The notes beneath the pieces are model-generated. The model saw only the letters and a list, made by a program, of their open reading frames with translations, was not told the origin of the DNA and ran no database searches. A stretch of DNA of 8,275 nt from Helicobacteraceae bacterium. Lineage in GTDB: Bacteria > Campylobacterota > Campylobacteria > Campylobacterales > SZUA-545. Positions 1 to 7,096 of this stretch are shown piece after piece. The stretch is taken from NCBI GenBank assembly GCA_031282285.1, contig JAITEA010000092.1, positions 1 to 8,275 on the forward strand, in the 5' to 3' direction. How positions within the stretch are numbered: position 1 is the stretch's first letter; each line of letters opens with the position of its first letter. A program made the translations under genes and the position numbers.

Positions 1-9
1 CGCGTTTCG

Positions 10-26
10 CCCGCCCTGCCCTGCCC
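10..26 (-). other. Canonical G-quadruplex motif on the - strand
   Basis: The + strand reads four CCC runs separated by G, TG and TG. The complement is therefore GGG-CA-GGG-CA-GGG-C-GGG, which fits the usual four-tract rule (tracts of three G, loops of 1-7 nt) with very short loops of 2, 2 and 1 nt. Short loops generally favour stable folding. It lies about 90 nt before cusF. The motif is plain in the sequence; whether it folds or matters in the cell is unknown. Confidence 0.7.
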
Positions 27-51
27 GCTTGTTTCGGGTTTGAGAGCGGGC
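23..51. repeat. GC-rich inverted repeat, 7-bp stem
   Basis: GCCCGCT at 23-29 is the exact reverse complement of AGCGGGC at 45-51, with a 15-nt loop. It shares its left arm with the C-rich run at 10-26, so hairpin and quadruplex could compete. No T-run follows, so it is not a standard intrinsic terminator. It could be the tail of a gene lying upstream or simply chance in GC-rich DNA. Confidence 0.4.
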
Positions 52-103
52 GCTAAATCACAATGCATTCACAAAGAGCTCTTATGATTGTCCATTTTGA
101 ATT

Positions 104-107
104 GGAG
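104..107 (+). promoter_or_regulatory. Ribosome binding site that fixes the cusF start
   Basis: GGAG lies 6 nt before ATG 114. The alternative in-frame ATG at 63 has no purine-rich site before it and would put 17 residues in front of the signal peptide. This decides the start at 114. Confidence 0.75.
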
Positions 108-113
108 CAGACA

Positions 114-449
114 ATGAAAAAATCCCTGATCTTAGCCGCCGCACTCGCGTTGGCGCCGCTGGCGTTTAGCGCCGATCATCATCACAACGAAGCGCCGCTC
201 GACAAAACGGCGATCGCCTCCGAAACCATTGCGGCGACCGGTTTCGTGCGCCTTGTCGATAGCGAGAGCAAAAAGCTCACCATCGAGCACGATCCGATTC
301 CGTCGCTGAACTGGCCGCAGATGACGATGCGGTTTACCTACGACGGCGAGCAGGCGATCAAGGGGATCAAAACGGGCGACAAGGTTAAGTTTGATTTTGT
401 GCAAGAGGGTCGCGTAAGCCTGATCAAACATATCGAGAAGGTAAAATAA
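114..449 (+). CDS. cusF: Periplasmic Cu(I)/Ag(I) metallochaperone CusF
   Basis: A small (111 aa) periplasmic protein that binds Cu(I) or Ag(I) and passes it to the CusBA pump. Residues 1-20 form a signal peptide: Lys2-Lys3, an Ala/Leu-rich core and a likely cut after Ala20 in an F-S-A motif. A His cluster (H22-H24) follows, as at the start of mature E. coli CusF. The rest (about 36-111) is the small beta-barrel of the family. The metal site is complete: H59, W67, M70 and M72 have the same spacing as E. coli H36, W44, M47 and M49, where Trp caps the metal through a cation-pi contact. The motif around it reads NWPQMTMRF. The start at 114 is chosen for its Shine-Dalgarno and signal peptide. cusB begins 56 nt downstream, so the two are probably co-transcribed. 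Function is near certain by family; metal preference between Cu and Ag cannot be told from sequence. Confidence 0.95.
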   Translation: MKKSLILAAALALAPLAFSADHHHNEAPLDKTAIASETIAATGFVRLVDSESKKLTIEHDPIPSLNWPQMTMRFTYDGEQAIKGIKTGDKVKFDFVQEGRVSLIKHIEKVK

Positions 450-474
450 GCGCTTATTGTTGATAATATCGCTT
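448..474 (+). other. Possible hairpin between cusF and cusB
   Basis: AAGCG (448-452) pairs with CGCTT (470-474), and TTAT (454-457) pairs with ATAA (463-466), giving 9 bp with a 5-nt loop and a small asymmetric bulge. The stem includes the last two bases of the cusF stop codon. It is not followed by a T-run, so it does not look like a terminator. It might protect the cusF end of the message from decay and give more chaperone than pump. The role is inference. Confidence 0.3.
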
Positions 475-490
475 GGATTAGCTCCAATTT

Positions 491-498
491 AGAGGAGG
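491..498 (+). promoter_or_regulatory. Strong ribosome binding site for cusB (GTG start)
   Basis: AGAGGAGG is a near-perfect Shine-Dalgarno, 7 nt before GTG 506. It supports a GTG start, since no ATG lies suitably placed in the same frame and the signal peptide begins immediately after. Confidence 0.8.
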
Positions 499-505
499 CG
501 GCGGA

Positions 506-1627
506 GTGAGAACGGCGTTGGTTTTGATCGCGCTTGTCGGTTTGGCGGTTGCGGCGCAAAGCGGCGATCAAGGCGATCGCAAGGTTCTCTTCTGGTACGA
601 TCCGATGTATCCCAATGTGAAGTTTGACGCCGCCGGTCCCTCGCCGTTTATGGATATGGATTTGGTTCCAAAATACGCCGACGAAATGGATCGCGAAGGG
701 TTCAAGATCGACGCGGCGCAGCGGCAGAATCTGGGGCTGAAAACCGCCGCCGTCAGATACGGCGAGCTTGATTTTTCTCAGCGTTTTCCCGCCGTCATAG
801 CCTTCAACGGGCATCAAAAGGCGGTCGTTCAGCACCGCGCCGCGGGTTTTGTGCATAAAGCCTACCCTTTCACGACCGGCGATTACGCGAAAAAAGGCGC
901 GCCGCTGTGCGAGGTTACGATCGTCGAGTGGGCTGAGGCGCAGAGCGAATATATCGTTACGAGAAGCCAGACCGCGCTAAACCGCCTGCGGCTTGCGGGT
1001 ATGAGCGAGGAGGAGATCGAGGAGCTGAAAAAAAGGCTTGTCGTCAAAACTCGTTTTATTATGAAAGCGCCGATCGACGGCGTGCTGACCGAGTTCAATA
1101 TGCGCGAGGGTATGAACTTTGAAAAATCGAGCGTCGCGGCGGTAATAGACGGCGTCGATCCCGTCTGGATCAACGCGTTTATCCCCGAAAAACTCTCGCG
1201 CCGCCTCGAAAACGCCTCGTTCAGCGTCTTGATCGGCGACGAGGAATACCCGCTAAAAAACGCCAAACTGCTGCCAAGCGTCAATCCAGAAACCAAAACG
1301 GTCAGTTTAAGAGCCGAGCTGCCCAACGCCGATCGCAAGTTCAAGCCCAACGCCAACGCGATCGTAAAAGCGTCGATCAAGAGCGAACGGGCGCTGCTAA
1401 TCCCAAGCCGCGCCGTGATCGACGACGGCGTTCTGCCCCGCGCGATCGTGGTCGATAGCGAGGGCTACTTCGTCCCCAAAGCGATAAAAGTTATCGCCGA
1501 GTCCAACGGTATGAGCGCGATCGAGGGGTTGCGAGAGGGAGAGAGCGTGGTGGAGACGGGGCTGTTTCTGATCGACTCGGAAGCCAATATCAACGGCGCG
1601 CTCGATCGCCTCAAAAAATATGATTAA
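506..1627 (+). CDS. cusB: Efflux RND periplasmic adaptor CusB
   Basis: The membrane-fusion (adaptor) subunit that joins the CusA pump to an outer-membrane channel and takes metal from CusF. It is 373 aa; E. coli CusB is slightly longer. Residues 1-17 look like a signal peptide, with no lipobox cysteine, so it is probably not a lipoprotein. Residues 27-58 form the short heavy-metal-binding motif (WYDPMYPN ... [15 protein letters not shown]) with M34, M49 and M51, spaced 15 and 2 apart as are the E. coli metal ligands M21, M36 and M38. The HlyD-like barrel, lipoyl and helical hairpin parts follow ([20 protein letters not shown] near 113-132; [14 protein letters not shown] near 183-197). The C-terminus carries [15 protein letters not shown], typical of this family. 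GTG start with a strong Shine-Dalgarno. Its last 8 nt overlap the start of cusA. All of this fits a functional protein; no truncation or frameshift is seen. Confidence 0.95.
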   Translation: MRTALVLIALVGLAVAAQSGDQGDRKVLFWYDPMYPNVKFDAAGPSPFMDMDLVPKYADEMDREGFKIDAAQRQNLGLKTAAVRYGELDFSQRFPAVIAFNGHQKAVVQHRAAGFVHKAYPFTTGDYAKKGAPLCEVTIVEWAEAQSEYIVTRSQTALNRLRLAGMSEEEIEELKKRLVVKTRFIMKAPIDGVLTEFNMREGMNFEKSSVAAVIDGVDPVWINAFIPEKLSRRLENASFSVLIGDEEYPLKNAKLLPSVNPETKTVSLRAELPNADRKFKPNANAIVKASIKSERALLIPSRAVIDDGVLPRAIVVDSEGYFVPKAIKVIAESNGMSAIEGLREGESVVETGLFLIDSEANINGALDRLKKYD

Positions 1628-4600
1628 CCGCGTAATCAACGCGTCGATCGACAACCGCTTTCTGGTTATAACCGCCGCTTTGCTGATAACCTTTATCGGC
1701 GTATGGGCGATCAAAAACGCGCCGATCGACGCGCTGCCCGATCTAAGCGACACGCAGGTCATCGTCCAGACAAGCTACGCGGGGCAGGCGCCGCGCATTG
1801 TGGAAGATCAGATCACCTATCCGCTTTCCACGCTGTTGATGAGCGTCCCGGGCGCCAAAACGACGCGGGGCTTTTCCGCTTTCGGCGAATCGTTTATCTA
1901 TGTCATATTTGAGGACGGAACCGATCTGTACTGGGCGCGATCGCGCGTGCTGGAGTATCTCAATCAGGCGAAACTGCCGGAGGGCGTTACGCCCAAAATC
2001 GGACCCGACGCCACCGGAGTGGGCTGGGTTTACGAGTACGCGATCGTCGATAGGAGCTTTAAGCGCGATCTGGCGGAGTTAAGGGAGCTTCAGGACTGGT
2101 TTTTGAGTTACGAGCTTCGCGCCGTGCGCGGCGTGGCGGAGGTCGCCAGCGTGGGCGGCGTTATGCGCGAGTATCAGATTATCCCCGATCCGACGAAGTT
2201 GCAGCAATACGGGATCGAGTTTGGCGCGATCAAAGAGGCGCTCTCGCAGGCAAACGGCGAGATGGGCGGCAGCGTGATCGAGCTTGCCGAAGCCGAATAT
2301 ATGGTGCGATCTAGCGGGTATCTGAAAACGCTGGAGGATTTCGAGCGGATTTTGATGCGAAGCGATCCAAACGAGGCGCCAATATATCTGAAAGATATCG
2401 CCCGCGTCCAGATCGGCGCGCAGATGAGACGCGGCGTGGCGGAGCTTGACGGCGAAGGCGAGGTCGCGGGCGGGATCGTGATTATCCGCAGCGGCGCCAA
2501 CGCCCGCGAGGTAATCGGCGCGGTAAAAGCGAGGCTGAACGAATTGAAACCATCGCTGCCAAGCGGCGTGGAGATTGTGGAAACCTACGATCGCAGCCAG
2601 CTTATCGATCGCGCCATAGCCAATCTTACCTCCAAACTGATCGAGGAGTTTATCGTCGTCGCGCTGGTTTGCGCGCTCTTTCTGCGCCATTTTCGTTCGG
2701 CGATCGTGGCGATCGCCTCGCTGCCGCTTGGCGTTTTTATCTCGTTTATCGTTATGCATTTTCAGGGTATCAACGCCAATATTATGTCGCTCGGCGGCGT
2801 GGCGATCGCCATCGGCGCGATGACGGACGCCGCCGTTGTGATGGTGGAAAACGCGCACAAGGTTTTGGAGCGCCACAGGCGCAAATACGGCGATCCGGAC
2901 GGCGCTACGCGCGTGAAGCTGATCGCTTCGGCTTGCGTAGAGGTGGGCGGCGCGCTGTTTGTCAGCTTGCTTATCATCACGCTCTCTTTTATTCCGATCT
3001 TTACGCTTCAGGGCGAGGAGGGGCGGCTCTTTTCGCCGCTGGCTTTCACTAAAACCTACGCGATGGCTGGCGCGGCGATCCTAGCCATAACGGTTATACC
3101 CGTTTTGATGATCGCGTTGATTCGCGGCAGGATTCCAAACGAGAAAGACAACGGCTTAAACAGAGCCTTGATCGCCGCCTATCGCCCTGCGCTGAATCTC
3201 GCCTTAAAGTATCCAAAGAGCGTGATCGCGATCGCTTTGGCGGCGCTTGCGGCTACGATCTACCCTATCAAGCAAACGGGCGGCGAGTTTCTGCCCCGCA
3301 TCGCCGAGGGCGATCTGCTCTATATGCCCTCTACGCTGCCCAGCGTCTCGCCCGCGCAGGCGACGAGGCTTTTGCAGCTATCCGATCGGCTGATCAAAAC
3401 CGTGCCGGAGGTTCAGAGCGTCTTTGGCAAAGCCGGACGCGCCGAGAGCGCGACCGATCCGGCGCCGATGTCGATGATCGAGACGGCGATCAGGCTCAAA
3501 CCCAAAGAGGAGTGGCGAGAGGGCGTAACGCTGAACGACATAATCGGCGAGCTGGACGAGCGCGTTCGTTTCCCGGGCGTGGCGAATCTGTGGGCGCAGC
3601 CGATCCGAAGCCGAATCGATATGCTTTCTACGGGCGTGAAAAGCCCGATTGGCATCAAAGTTTCGGGGCAGAATCTGGAGACGATCGACGCCGCCGCGGA
3701 GCGGATCGCCGCCGTAGTCCGCGAGGTTGAGGGCGTTACCAGCGCGTTAGCCGAAAAGCTGACGGGCGGCAGGTATATCAATATCGATTTCGATCGCCAG
3801 AAGCTGGCGCGCTACGATATGACGCTTGCCAAAGCGCAGGAGATCGTCTCGATGGCGATCGGCGGCGAGAAGGCGGGCGAGAGCGTCGAGGGGACGCACC
3901 GCCACCCTATCATTATCCGTCTGCCGCAAAGCTGGCGCGACAGCGTTTCGGCGCTTAGGGATATGCCCGTGGTAACGCCCAGCAAAGCGCTGATCGCGCT
4001 AAGCGACATAGCCGACATATCCATCGGCGGCGGCGTTCCGATGCTCAAAAGCGAAAACGCCCGTCCAAGCGCGTGGATATACATCGACGCGCGCGGGCGC
4101 GATCTGGTTTCGATCGTGGAGGATATGCGAGCCAAAATCGCGGAACGAGCCGATTTGACGGGCGTCAGCGTAGCTTTCACGGGGCAGTTCGAGCTGCTGC
4201 AAAGGGCGAGCGACAGGCTCAAGACGATGATCCCTTTTACGCTCGCGATCATATTCGTTTTGCTCTATATCGCCTTCAGGCGCTTTGACGAGGCTTTGCT
4301 TGCCCTGCTTACGGTTCCCTTCGCGCTGATTGGCGGGTTTTGGTTTCTGTACTTCGCCGGATGGGATTTTTCGGTGGCGGTCGGGACGGGATTTATCGCG
4401 CTTGCGGGTCTGGCGGCGGAGTTTGGCGTGGTGATGCTAATCTATCTGAAATCGGCGCTGAAAAGCTCGCCCAGCCCGATCGACAACGCCCAAGCGCTGG
4501 ACGAGGCTTTGCGATACGGCGCGGTTCAGCGCGTGCGCCCCAAGGCGATGACGGTAACGGTGATTGTCGCGGGATTATTGCCGATTATGTTCGGCGACGG

Positions 4601-4736
4601 CGCGGGTTCGGAGGTTATGAGCCGTATCGCCGCGCCTATGATAGGCGGTATGATCAGCGCGCCGCTGCTGTCTATGTTTATTATCCCCGCGGCGTATAAA
4701 CTGCTGCTGCTAAAACGCCTGAAAAACAAACGATAA
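1620..4736 (+). CDS. cusA: Cu(I)/Ag(I) efflux RND transporter CusA
   Basis: Inner-membrane proton-driven pump of the heavy-metal RND family, 1038 aa (E. coli CusA 1047). It has the usual plan: TM1 near 15-31, a large periplasmic loop, TM2-6 (about 335-500), a TM segment near 530, a second loop (about 550-865), and TM8-12 to the end. The three-methionine metal site is intact: M569, M619 and M668 match E. coli M573, M623 and M672. The methionine pairs of the relay are also present: M389/M482, M408/M497 and M401/M1000 match M391/M486, M410/M501 and M403/M1009. The proton path residues are D403, E934 and K975 (E. coli D405, E939, K984). Numbering is by my own alignment from memory. It starts inside the end of cusB (8-nt overlap) without a clear Shine-Dalgarno, suggesting translational coupling. 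These residues make Cu(I)/Ag(I) far more likely than the divalent metals handled by CzcA relatives. Confidence 0.96.
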   Translation: MINRVINASIDNRFLVITAALLITFIGVWAIKNAPIDALPDLSDTQVIVQTSYAGQAPRIVEDQITYPLSTLLMSVPGAKTTRGFSAFGESFIYVIFEDGTDLYWARSRVLEYLNQAKLPEGVTPKIGPDATGVGWVYEYAIVDRSFKRDLAELRELQDWFLSYELRAVRGVAEVASVGGVMREYQIIPDPTKLQQYGIEFGAIKEALSQANGEMGGSVIELAEAEYMVRSSGYLKTLEDFERILMRSDPNEAPIYLKDIARVQIGAQMRRGVAELDGEGEVAGGIVIIRSGANAREVIGAVKARLNELKPSLPSGVEIVETYDRSQLIDRAIANLTSKLIEEFIVVALVCALFLRHFRSAIVAIASLPLGVFISFIVMHFQGINANIMSLGGVAIAIGAMTDAAVVMVENAHKVLERHRRKYGDPDGATRVKLIASACVEVGGALFVSLLIITLSFIPIFTLQGEEGRLFSPLAFTKTYAMAGAAILAITVIPVLMIALIRGRIPNEKDNGLNRALIAAYRPALNLALKYPKSVIAIALAALAATIYPIKQTGGEFLPRIAEGDLLYMPSTLPSVSPAQATRLLQLSDRLIKTVPEVQSVFGKAGRAESATDPAPMSMIETAIRLKPKEEWREGVTLNDIIGELDERVRFPGVANLWAQPIRSRIDMLSTGVKSPIGIKVSGQNLETIDAAAERIAAVVREVEGVTSALAEKLTGGRYINIDFDRQKLARYDMTLAKAQEIVSMAIGGEKAGESVEGTHRHPIIIRLPQSWRDSVSALRDMPVVTPSKALIALSDIADISIGGGVPMLKSENARPSAWIYIDARGRDLVSIVEDMRAKIAERADLTGVSVAFTGQFELLQRASDRLKTMIPFTLAIIFVLLYIAFRRFDEALLALLTVPFALIGGFWFLYFAGWDFSVAVGTGFIALAGLAAEFGVVMLIYLKSALKSSPSPIDNAQALDEALRYGAVQRVRPKAMTVTVIVAGLLPIMFGDGAGSEVMSRIAAPMIGGMISAPLLSMFIIPAAYKLLLLKRLKNKR

Positions 4737-4802
4737 CGCCCCGCGCCGCGCAGGCGAGATCGCGTTTTAGAGGCGATAACGATCAAGTTAGGGGCTTTGA
4801 GA

Positions 4803-4808
4803 TATAAT
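4803..4808 (+). promoter_or_regulatory. Candidate -10 box (TATAAT) of the ilvI-ilvH promoter
   Basis: A perfect TATAAT lies 41 nt before ilvI in the 112-nt gap after cusA, a sensible place for a new transcription unit. Transcription would begin near 4814-4816. No TTGACA-like -35 is seen at the right distance; Campylobacterota housekeeping promoters are known for weak or absent -35 boxes, so this does not count strongly against it. No leader peptide rich in Ile, Val or Leu fits in the short leader. Confidence 0.6.
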
Positions 4809-4831
4809 ACGCGATTTTATCTTAAACGCAT

Positions 4832-4837
4832 AAGGAG
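4832..4837 (+). promoter_or_regulatory. Ribosome binding site of ilvI
   Basis: AAGGAG lies 11 nt before ATG 4849, somewhat far, but the run continues as AGAG so pairing may shift closer. No other start fits the family's N-terminus better. Confidence 0.6.
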
Positions 4838-4848
4838 AGTACTGCGCG

Positions 4849-6540
4849 ATGGAGTTAAACGGTTCGCAGATGATTGTCGAGGCTTTGCGCGCGGAGGGCG
4901 TGGAGACGGTTTTCGGCTATCCCGGCGGCGCGGCGCTGAACATATACGACGAGTTATATAAACAGAAGTATTTCGAGCATATTTTAACCCGCCACGAACA
5001 GGCGGCTATTCACGCCGCGGACGGCTACGCCAGAGCCAGCGGCAAGGTGGGCGTGGCGATCGTTACGAGCGGACCCGGATTTACCAACGCGGTAACGGGC
5101 GTGGCTACGGCGCACGCCGATTCGATCCCCCTCGTGATCATAAGCGGGCAGGTGGCAAGCGCGCTGATAGGCACGGACGCCTTTCAGGAGATCGACGCGG
5201 TGGGTATCAGCCGCCCTTGTACCAAACATAACTTTCTCGTTAAGAGCGTGGCGGAGCTGCCGCTGATCTTAAAACAGGCGTTTTATATAGCCAGAAGCGG
5301 CAGACCGGGTCCGGTGCATGTGGATATTCCAAAGGATATAACCGCCGAGTTCGGATTGTTTAGCTATCCAAGCGATATAACGATGAAAACCTACAAGCCG
5401 ACGACAAAGGGCAACCCGCGCCAAATCCAAAAGGCGGCGCAGGCGATCAGAGAGTCCGAACAGCCCGTTTTCTACGCCGGCGGCGGCGTTATGCTTTCAA
5501 ACGCGATAAACGAAACTAGGAAGCTGGTCAATCTGACCGATATTCCGCTGGTGGAAACGCTGATGGCGCGCGGAACGCTTCCGTTCAACCACTCCGCTTT
5601 ATTGGGTATGGTGGGTATGCACGGCTCGTACGCGGCGAATATGGCTATCAGCGAAGCCGATCTGCTCATCGCGCTGGGCGCGAGGTTTGACGATCGCGTT
5701 ACGGGGCGGCTTAGCGAGTTTGCCAAACACGCGAAAATTATCCATATTGATGTAGATCCCTCGAGCATCGGCAAGATCGTCGAGGCGGACTATCCGATCG
5801 TGGGCGATCTAAAGATCGTGCTGGAGGAGCTGCATACGCAACTTGCGGAAAACTTCGACAAAGCGCGGCTGAGCGACTGGCGATCGCGCCTAGCCAACTA
5901 CGACGCCATTCACCCGCTGGGATACGACGACGAGGGCGAGACGATCAAGCCGCAGTGGGTAATTCAAGAGGTCGGCAAACTGCTCGGATCGCAGGCGGTG
6001 ATCGCCACCGATGTCGGACAGCACCAGATGTGGGCGGCGCAGTTCTATCCCTTTGACGGCGCGAACAAGTGGATAACCAGCGGCGGGCTTGGCACGATGG
6101 GCTACGGCTTCCCCGCGGCGATCGGCGCCAAAAAAGCCAAACCTGATAAGGTCGTGATCAATTTCACGGGCGACGGATCGATCCTGATGAACATTCAGGA
6201 GCTGATCACCGCTTCGTCAAACGATATAGCCGTGATCAATATTGTGCTAAACAACAACTATCTGGGTATGGTGCGGCAGTGGCAGACCTTCTTTTACGAC
6301 AACCGCCTTTCGCACACCGATCTGGGCGCGCAGCCCGATTTTGTGAAACTCGCGGAAGCCTTCGGCGCGTTTGGCGCGAGGGTAACGAAAAAAGAGGCGT
6401 TCGCGCCCGCGCTCAAAGCGGCGATCGAGAGCAAAAAAACGGCGATCTTAGATATCGCGATCGATCGCGACGAGAATGTGTTGCCAATGGTTCCGACGGG
6501 CGGCAGCCTATATAATATGATTTTAGATTACAAGGAGTAA
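4849..6540 (+). CDS. ilvI: Acetolactate synthase, large catalytic subunit
   Basis: Biosynthetic acetolactate (acetohydroxyacid) synthase, also named IlvB: condenses pyruvate with a second pyruvate or with 2-oxobutyrate, the first common step to valine, leucine and isoleucine. Cytosolic; needs thiamine diphosphate, Mg2+ and FAD. At 563 aa it has full family length. N-terminal ThDP-binding domain about 4-170, with the catalytic glutamate E50 in RHEQAAIHAADGYAR; central domain about 190-325; C-terminal ThDP domain about 385-535, with the metal-binding GDGS at 441-444 and the Asn run N468-N470, the expected spacing. FQEID near 122-126 and GISRP are typical of biosynthetic rather than catabolic enzymes. 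The ATG is preceded by AAGGAG and a TATAAT box. ilvH begins 4 nt after its stop, so the subunits are co-translated. The ilvI-ilvH-lpxD order is that of C. jejuni, from memory. Confidence 0.96.
   Translation: MELNGSQMIVEALRAEGVETVFGYPGGAALNIYDELYKQKYFEHILTRHEQAAIHAADGYARASGKVGVAIVTSGPGFTNAVTGVATAHADSIPLVIISGQVASALIGTDAFQEIDAVGISRPCTKHNFLVKSVAELPLILKQAFYIARSGRPGPVHVDIPKDITAEFGLFSYPSDITMKTYKPTTKGNPRQIQKAAQAIRESEQPVFYAGGGVMLSNAINETRKLVNLTDIPLVETLMARGTLPFNHSALLGMVGMHGSYAANMAISEADLLIALGARFDDRVTGRLSEFAKHAKIIHIDVDPSSIGKIVEADYPIVGDLKIVLEELHTQLAENFDKARLSDWRSRLANYDAIHPLGYDDEGETIKPQWVIQEVGKLLGSQAVIATDVGQHQMWAAQFYPFDGANKWITSGGLGTMGYGFPAAIGAKKAKPDKVVINFTGDGSILMNIQELITASSNDIAVINIVLNNNYLGMVRQWQTFFYDNRLSHTDLGAQPDFVKLAEAFGAFGARVTKKEAFAPALKAAIESKKTAILDIAIDRDENVLPMVPTGGSLYNMILDYKE
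6532..6537 (+). promoter_or_regulatory. Ribosome binding site of ilvH inside the end of ilvI
   Basis: AAGGAG lies in the last codons of ilvI, ending just before its stop codon TAA (6538-6540), 7 nt before ATG 6545. This supports coupled translation of the two subunits. Confidence 0.8.
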
Positions 6541-6544
6541 CCCG

Positions 6545-7021
6545 ATGCAAACCGAAAGAAGGGTGATCTCCGTCGTCGTTTTGAACGAACACGGCGTTTT
6601 GTCGAGGGTAAGCGGATTGTTCGCGGGGCGCGGCTACAACATCGAAAGCCTCACCGTCGCGCCGATACCAAACAGCGAGTATTCGCACATCAGCATCGTT
6701 ACGATCGGAAGCGCTAGAGTGCTGGAGCAGATCGTCAAGCAGCTGCATAAGCTGATTCCCGTTTTGAAGGTTATCGATCACGAGCGGGATAAAACCATCG
6801 AAAAAGAGATGGCGCTGGCGAAGTTCCCGATCGCCGAATCGCTAAGCGATATCGACGCGCTGTGCCGCGCCTACAACGGCAAGATCGCCAATGTCGGCGA
6901 CGATTTCATCGTGGCTATGGTGGCGGACGAGCCTGAGCGCGTGGGCAATTTTCTGAAGGCGATTAAAAAATATAATCCCAAAGAGATTGTGCGAAGCGGC
7001 GTGGTGGCTATGGAGCGATAA
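6545..7021 (+). CDS. ilvH: Acetolactate synthase, small regulatory subunit
   Basis: Regulatory partner of the large subunit (also called IlvN); it raises activity and brings valine feedback inhibition. 158 aa, close to E. coli IlvH (163) and clearly longer than E. coli IlvN (96). An N-terminal ACT domain covers about 6-80: NEHGVLSRVSGLFAGRGYN and IESLTVAP are hallmark motifs. N14 and G17 match E. coli N11 and G14, positions where changes are known to give valine resistance, so valine sensing is probably kept. The C-terminal ACT-like domain (about 84-158) ends in KYNPKEIVRSGVVAMER, close to my memory of Campylobacter IlvH. Start ATG 6545 has a clean Shine-Dalgarno within ilvI. No odd features. 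Confidence 0.96.
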   Translation: MQTERRVISVVVLNEHGVLSRVSGLFAGRGYNIESLTVAPIPNSEYSHISIVTIGSARVLEQIVKQLHKLIPVLKVIDHERDKTIEKEMALAKFPIAESLSDIDALCRAYNGKIANVGDDFIVAMVADEPERVGNFLKAIKKYNPKEIVRSGVVAMER

Positions 7022-7025
7022 CGCG

Positions 7026-7048
7026 GCGCTTATTTTTGTAAATAGCGC
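7026..7048 (+). other. Hairpin between ilvH and lpxD
   Basis: GCGCT (7026-7030) pairs with AGCGC (7044-7048), and ATTT (7032-7035) pairs with AAAT (7040-7043) around a TTGT loop; T7031 is a bulge. It begins 4 nt after the ilvH stop. No T-run follows directly, so a classical terminator is unlikely. It lies just before a TAGAAT box and could be an operator, a processing site or a partial terminator. Confidence 0.4.
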
Positions 7049-7054
7049 TAGAAT
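7049..7054 (+). promoter_or_regulatory. Candidate -10 box (TAGAAT) before lpxD
   Basis: TAGAAT differs from TATAAT at one position and lies 42 nt before the lpxD ATG, in an AT-richer gap. No clear -35 is seen, though a T-rich run occurs at 7033-7037. If real, lpxD has its own promoter as well as read-through from ilvIH. Weak evidence. Confidence 0.3.
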
Positions 7055-7084
7055 AGTCGGCTTTGTTTGTAAATTTTATTGGTC

Positions 7085-7089
7085 AAAGG
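7085..7089 (+). promoter_or_regulatory. Ribosome binding site that fixes the lpxD start
   Basis: AAAGG lies 7 nt before ATG 7097. An in-frame TTG at 7079 would overlap this region and add six residues without similarity to LpxD, so ATG 7097 is preferred. Confidence 0.65.
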
Positions 7090-7096
7090 CGGCAAT

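Larger units (their letters stand above)
1..113. other. Upstream intergenic stretch, no gene recognised
   Basis: No gene can be supported here. All three forward frames are short: one is open from the window edge to a TGA at 85-87, but its translation resembles nothing I know, and the other two stop at 41-43 and 54-56. The stretch contains a C-rich run (10-26), an inverted repeat (23-29 with 45-51) and the ribosome binding site for cusF. A TATGAT hexamer at 83-88 could be a -10 box for the cus genes, but I see no convincing -35 partner. The outer-membrane channel gene often found with cusFBA may lie beyond position 1; nothing in these bases shows it. Confidence 0.6.

Noticed and set aside
1..87. 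Frame open from the window edge to TGA at 85-87, a possible tail of an upstream gene
   Set aside because: Short, Pro/Cys-rich and unlike any CusC or TolC C-terminus I know; cannot be supported.
63..113. Upstream in-frame ATG giving a 128-aa CusF
   Set aside because: No ribosome binding site before it, and the extra 17 residues would precede a normal signal peptide that starts at ATG 114.
2079..2876. 265-codon open frame on the - strand within cusA
   Set aside because: It is an antisense shadow of a well-conserved gene in GC-rich DNA; its translation is rich in His, Arg and Asp with no known domain.
4742..4768. Possible terminator after cusA ending in TTTT
   Set aside because: Only two short stems of 3-4 bp separated by an asymmetric bulge, and just four T; too weak to call.
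4737..4848. Leader-peptide attenuator for ilvI
   Set aside because: The leader after the TATAAT box is only about 35 nt, with no Ile/Val/Leu-rich reading frame.
7079..7096. TTG start giving a 329-aa LpxD
   Set aside because: The six added residues have no LpxD likeness, and ATG 7097 has a well-placed AAAGG.
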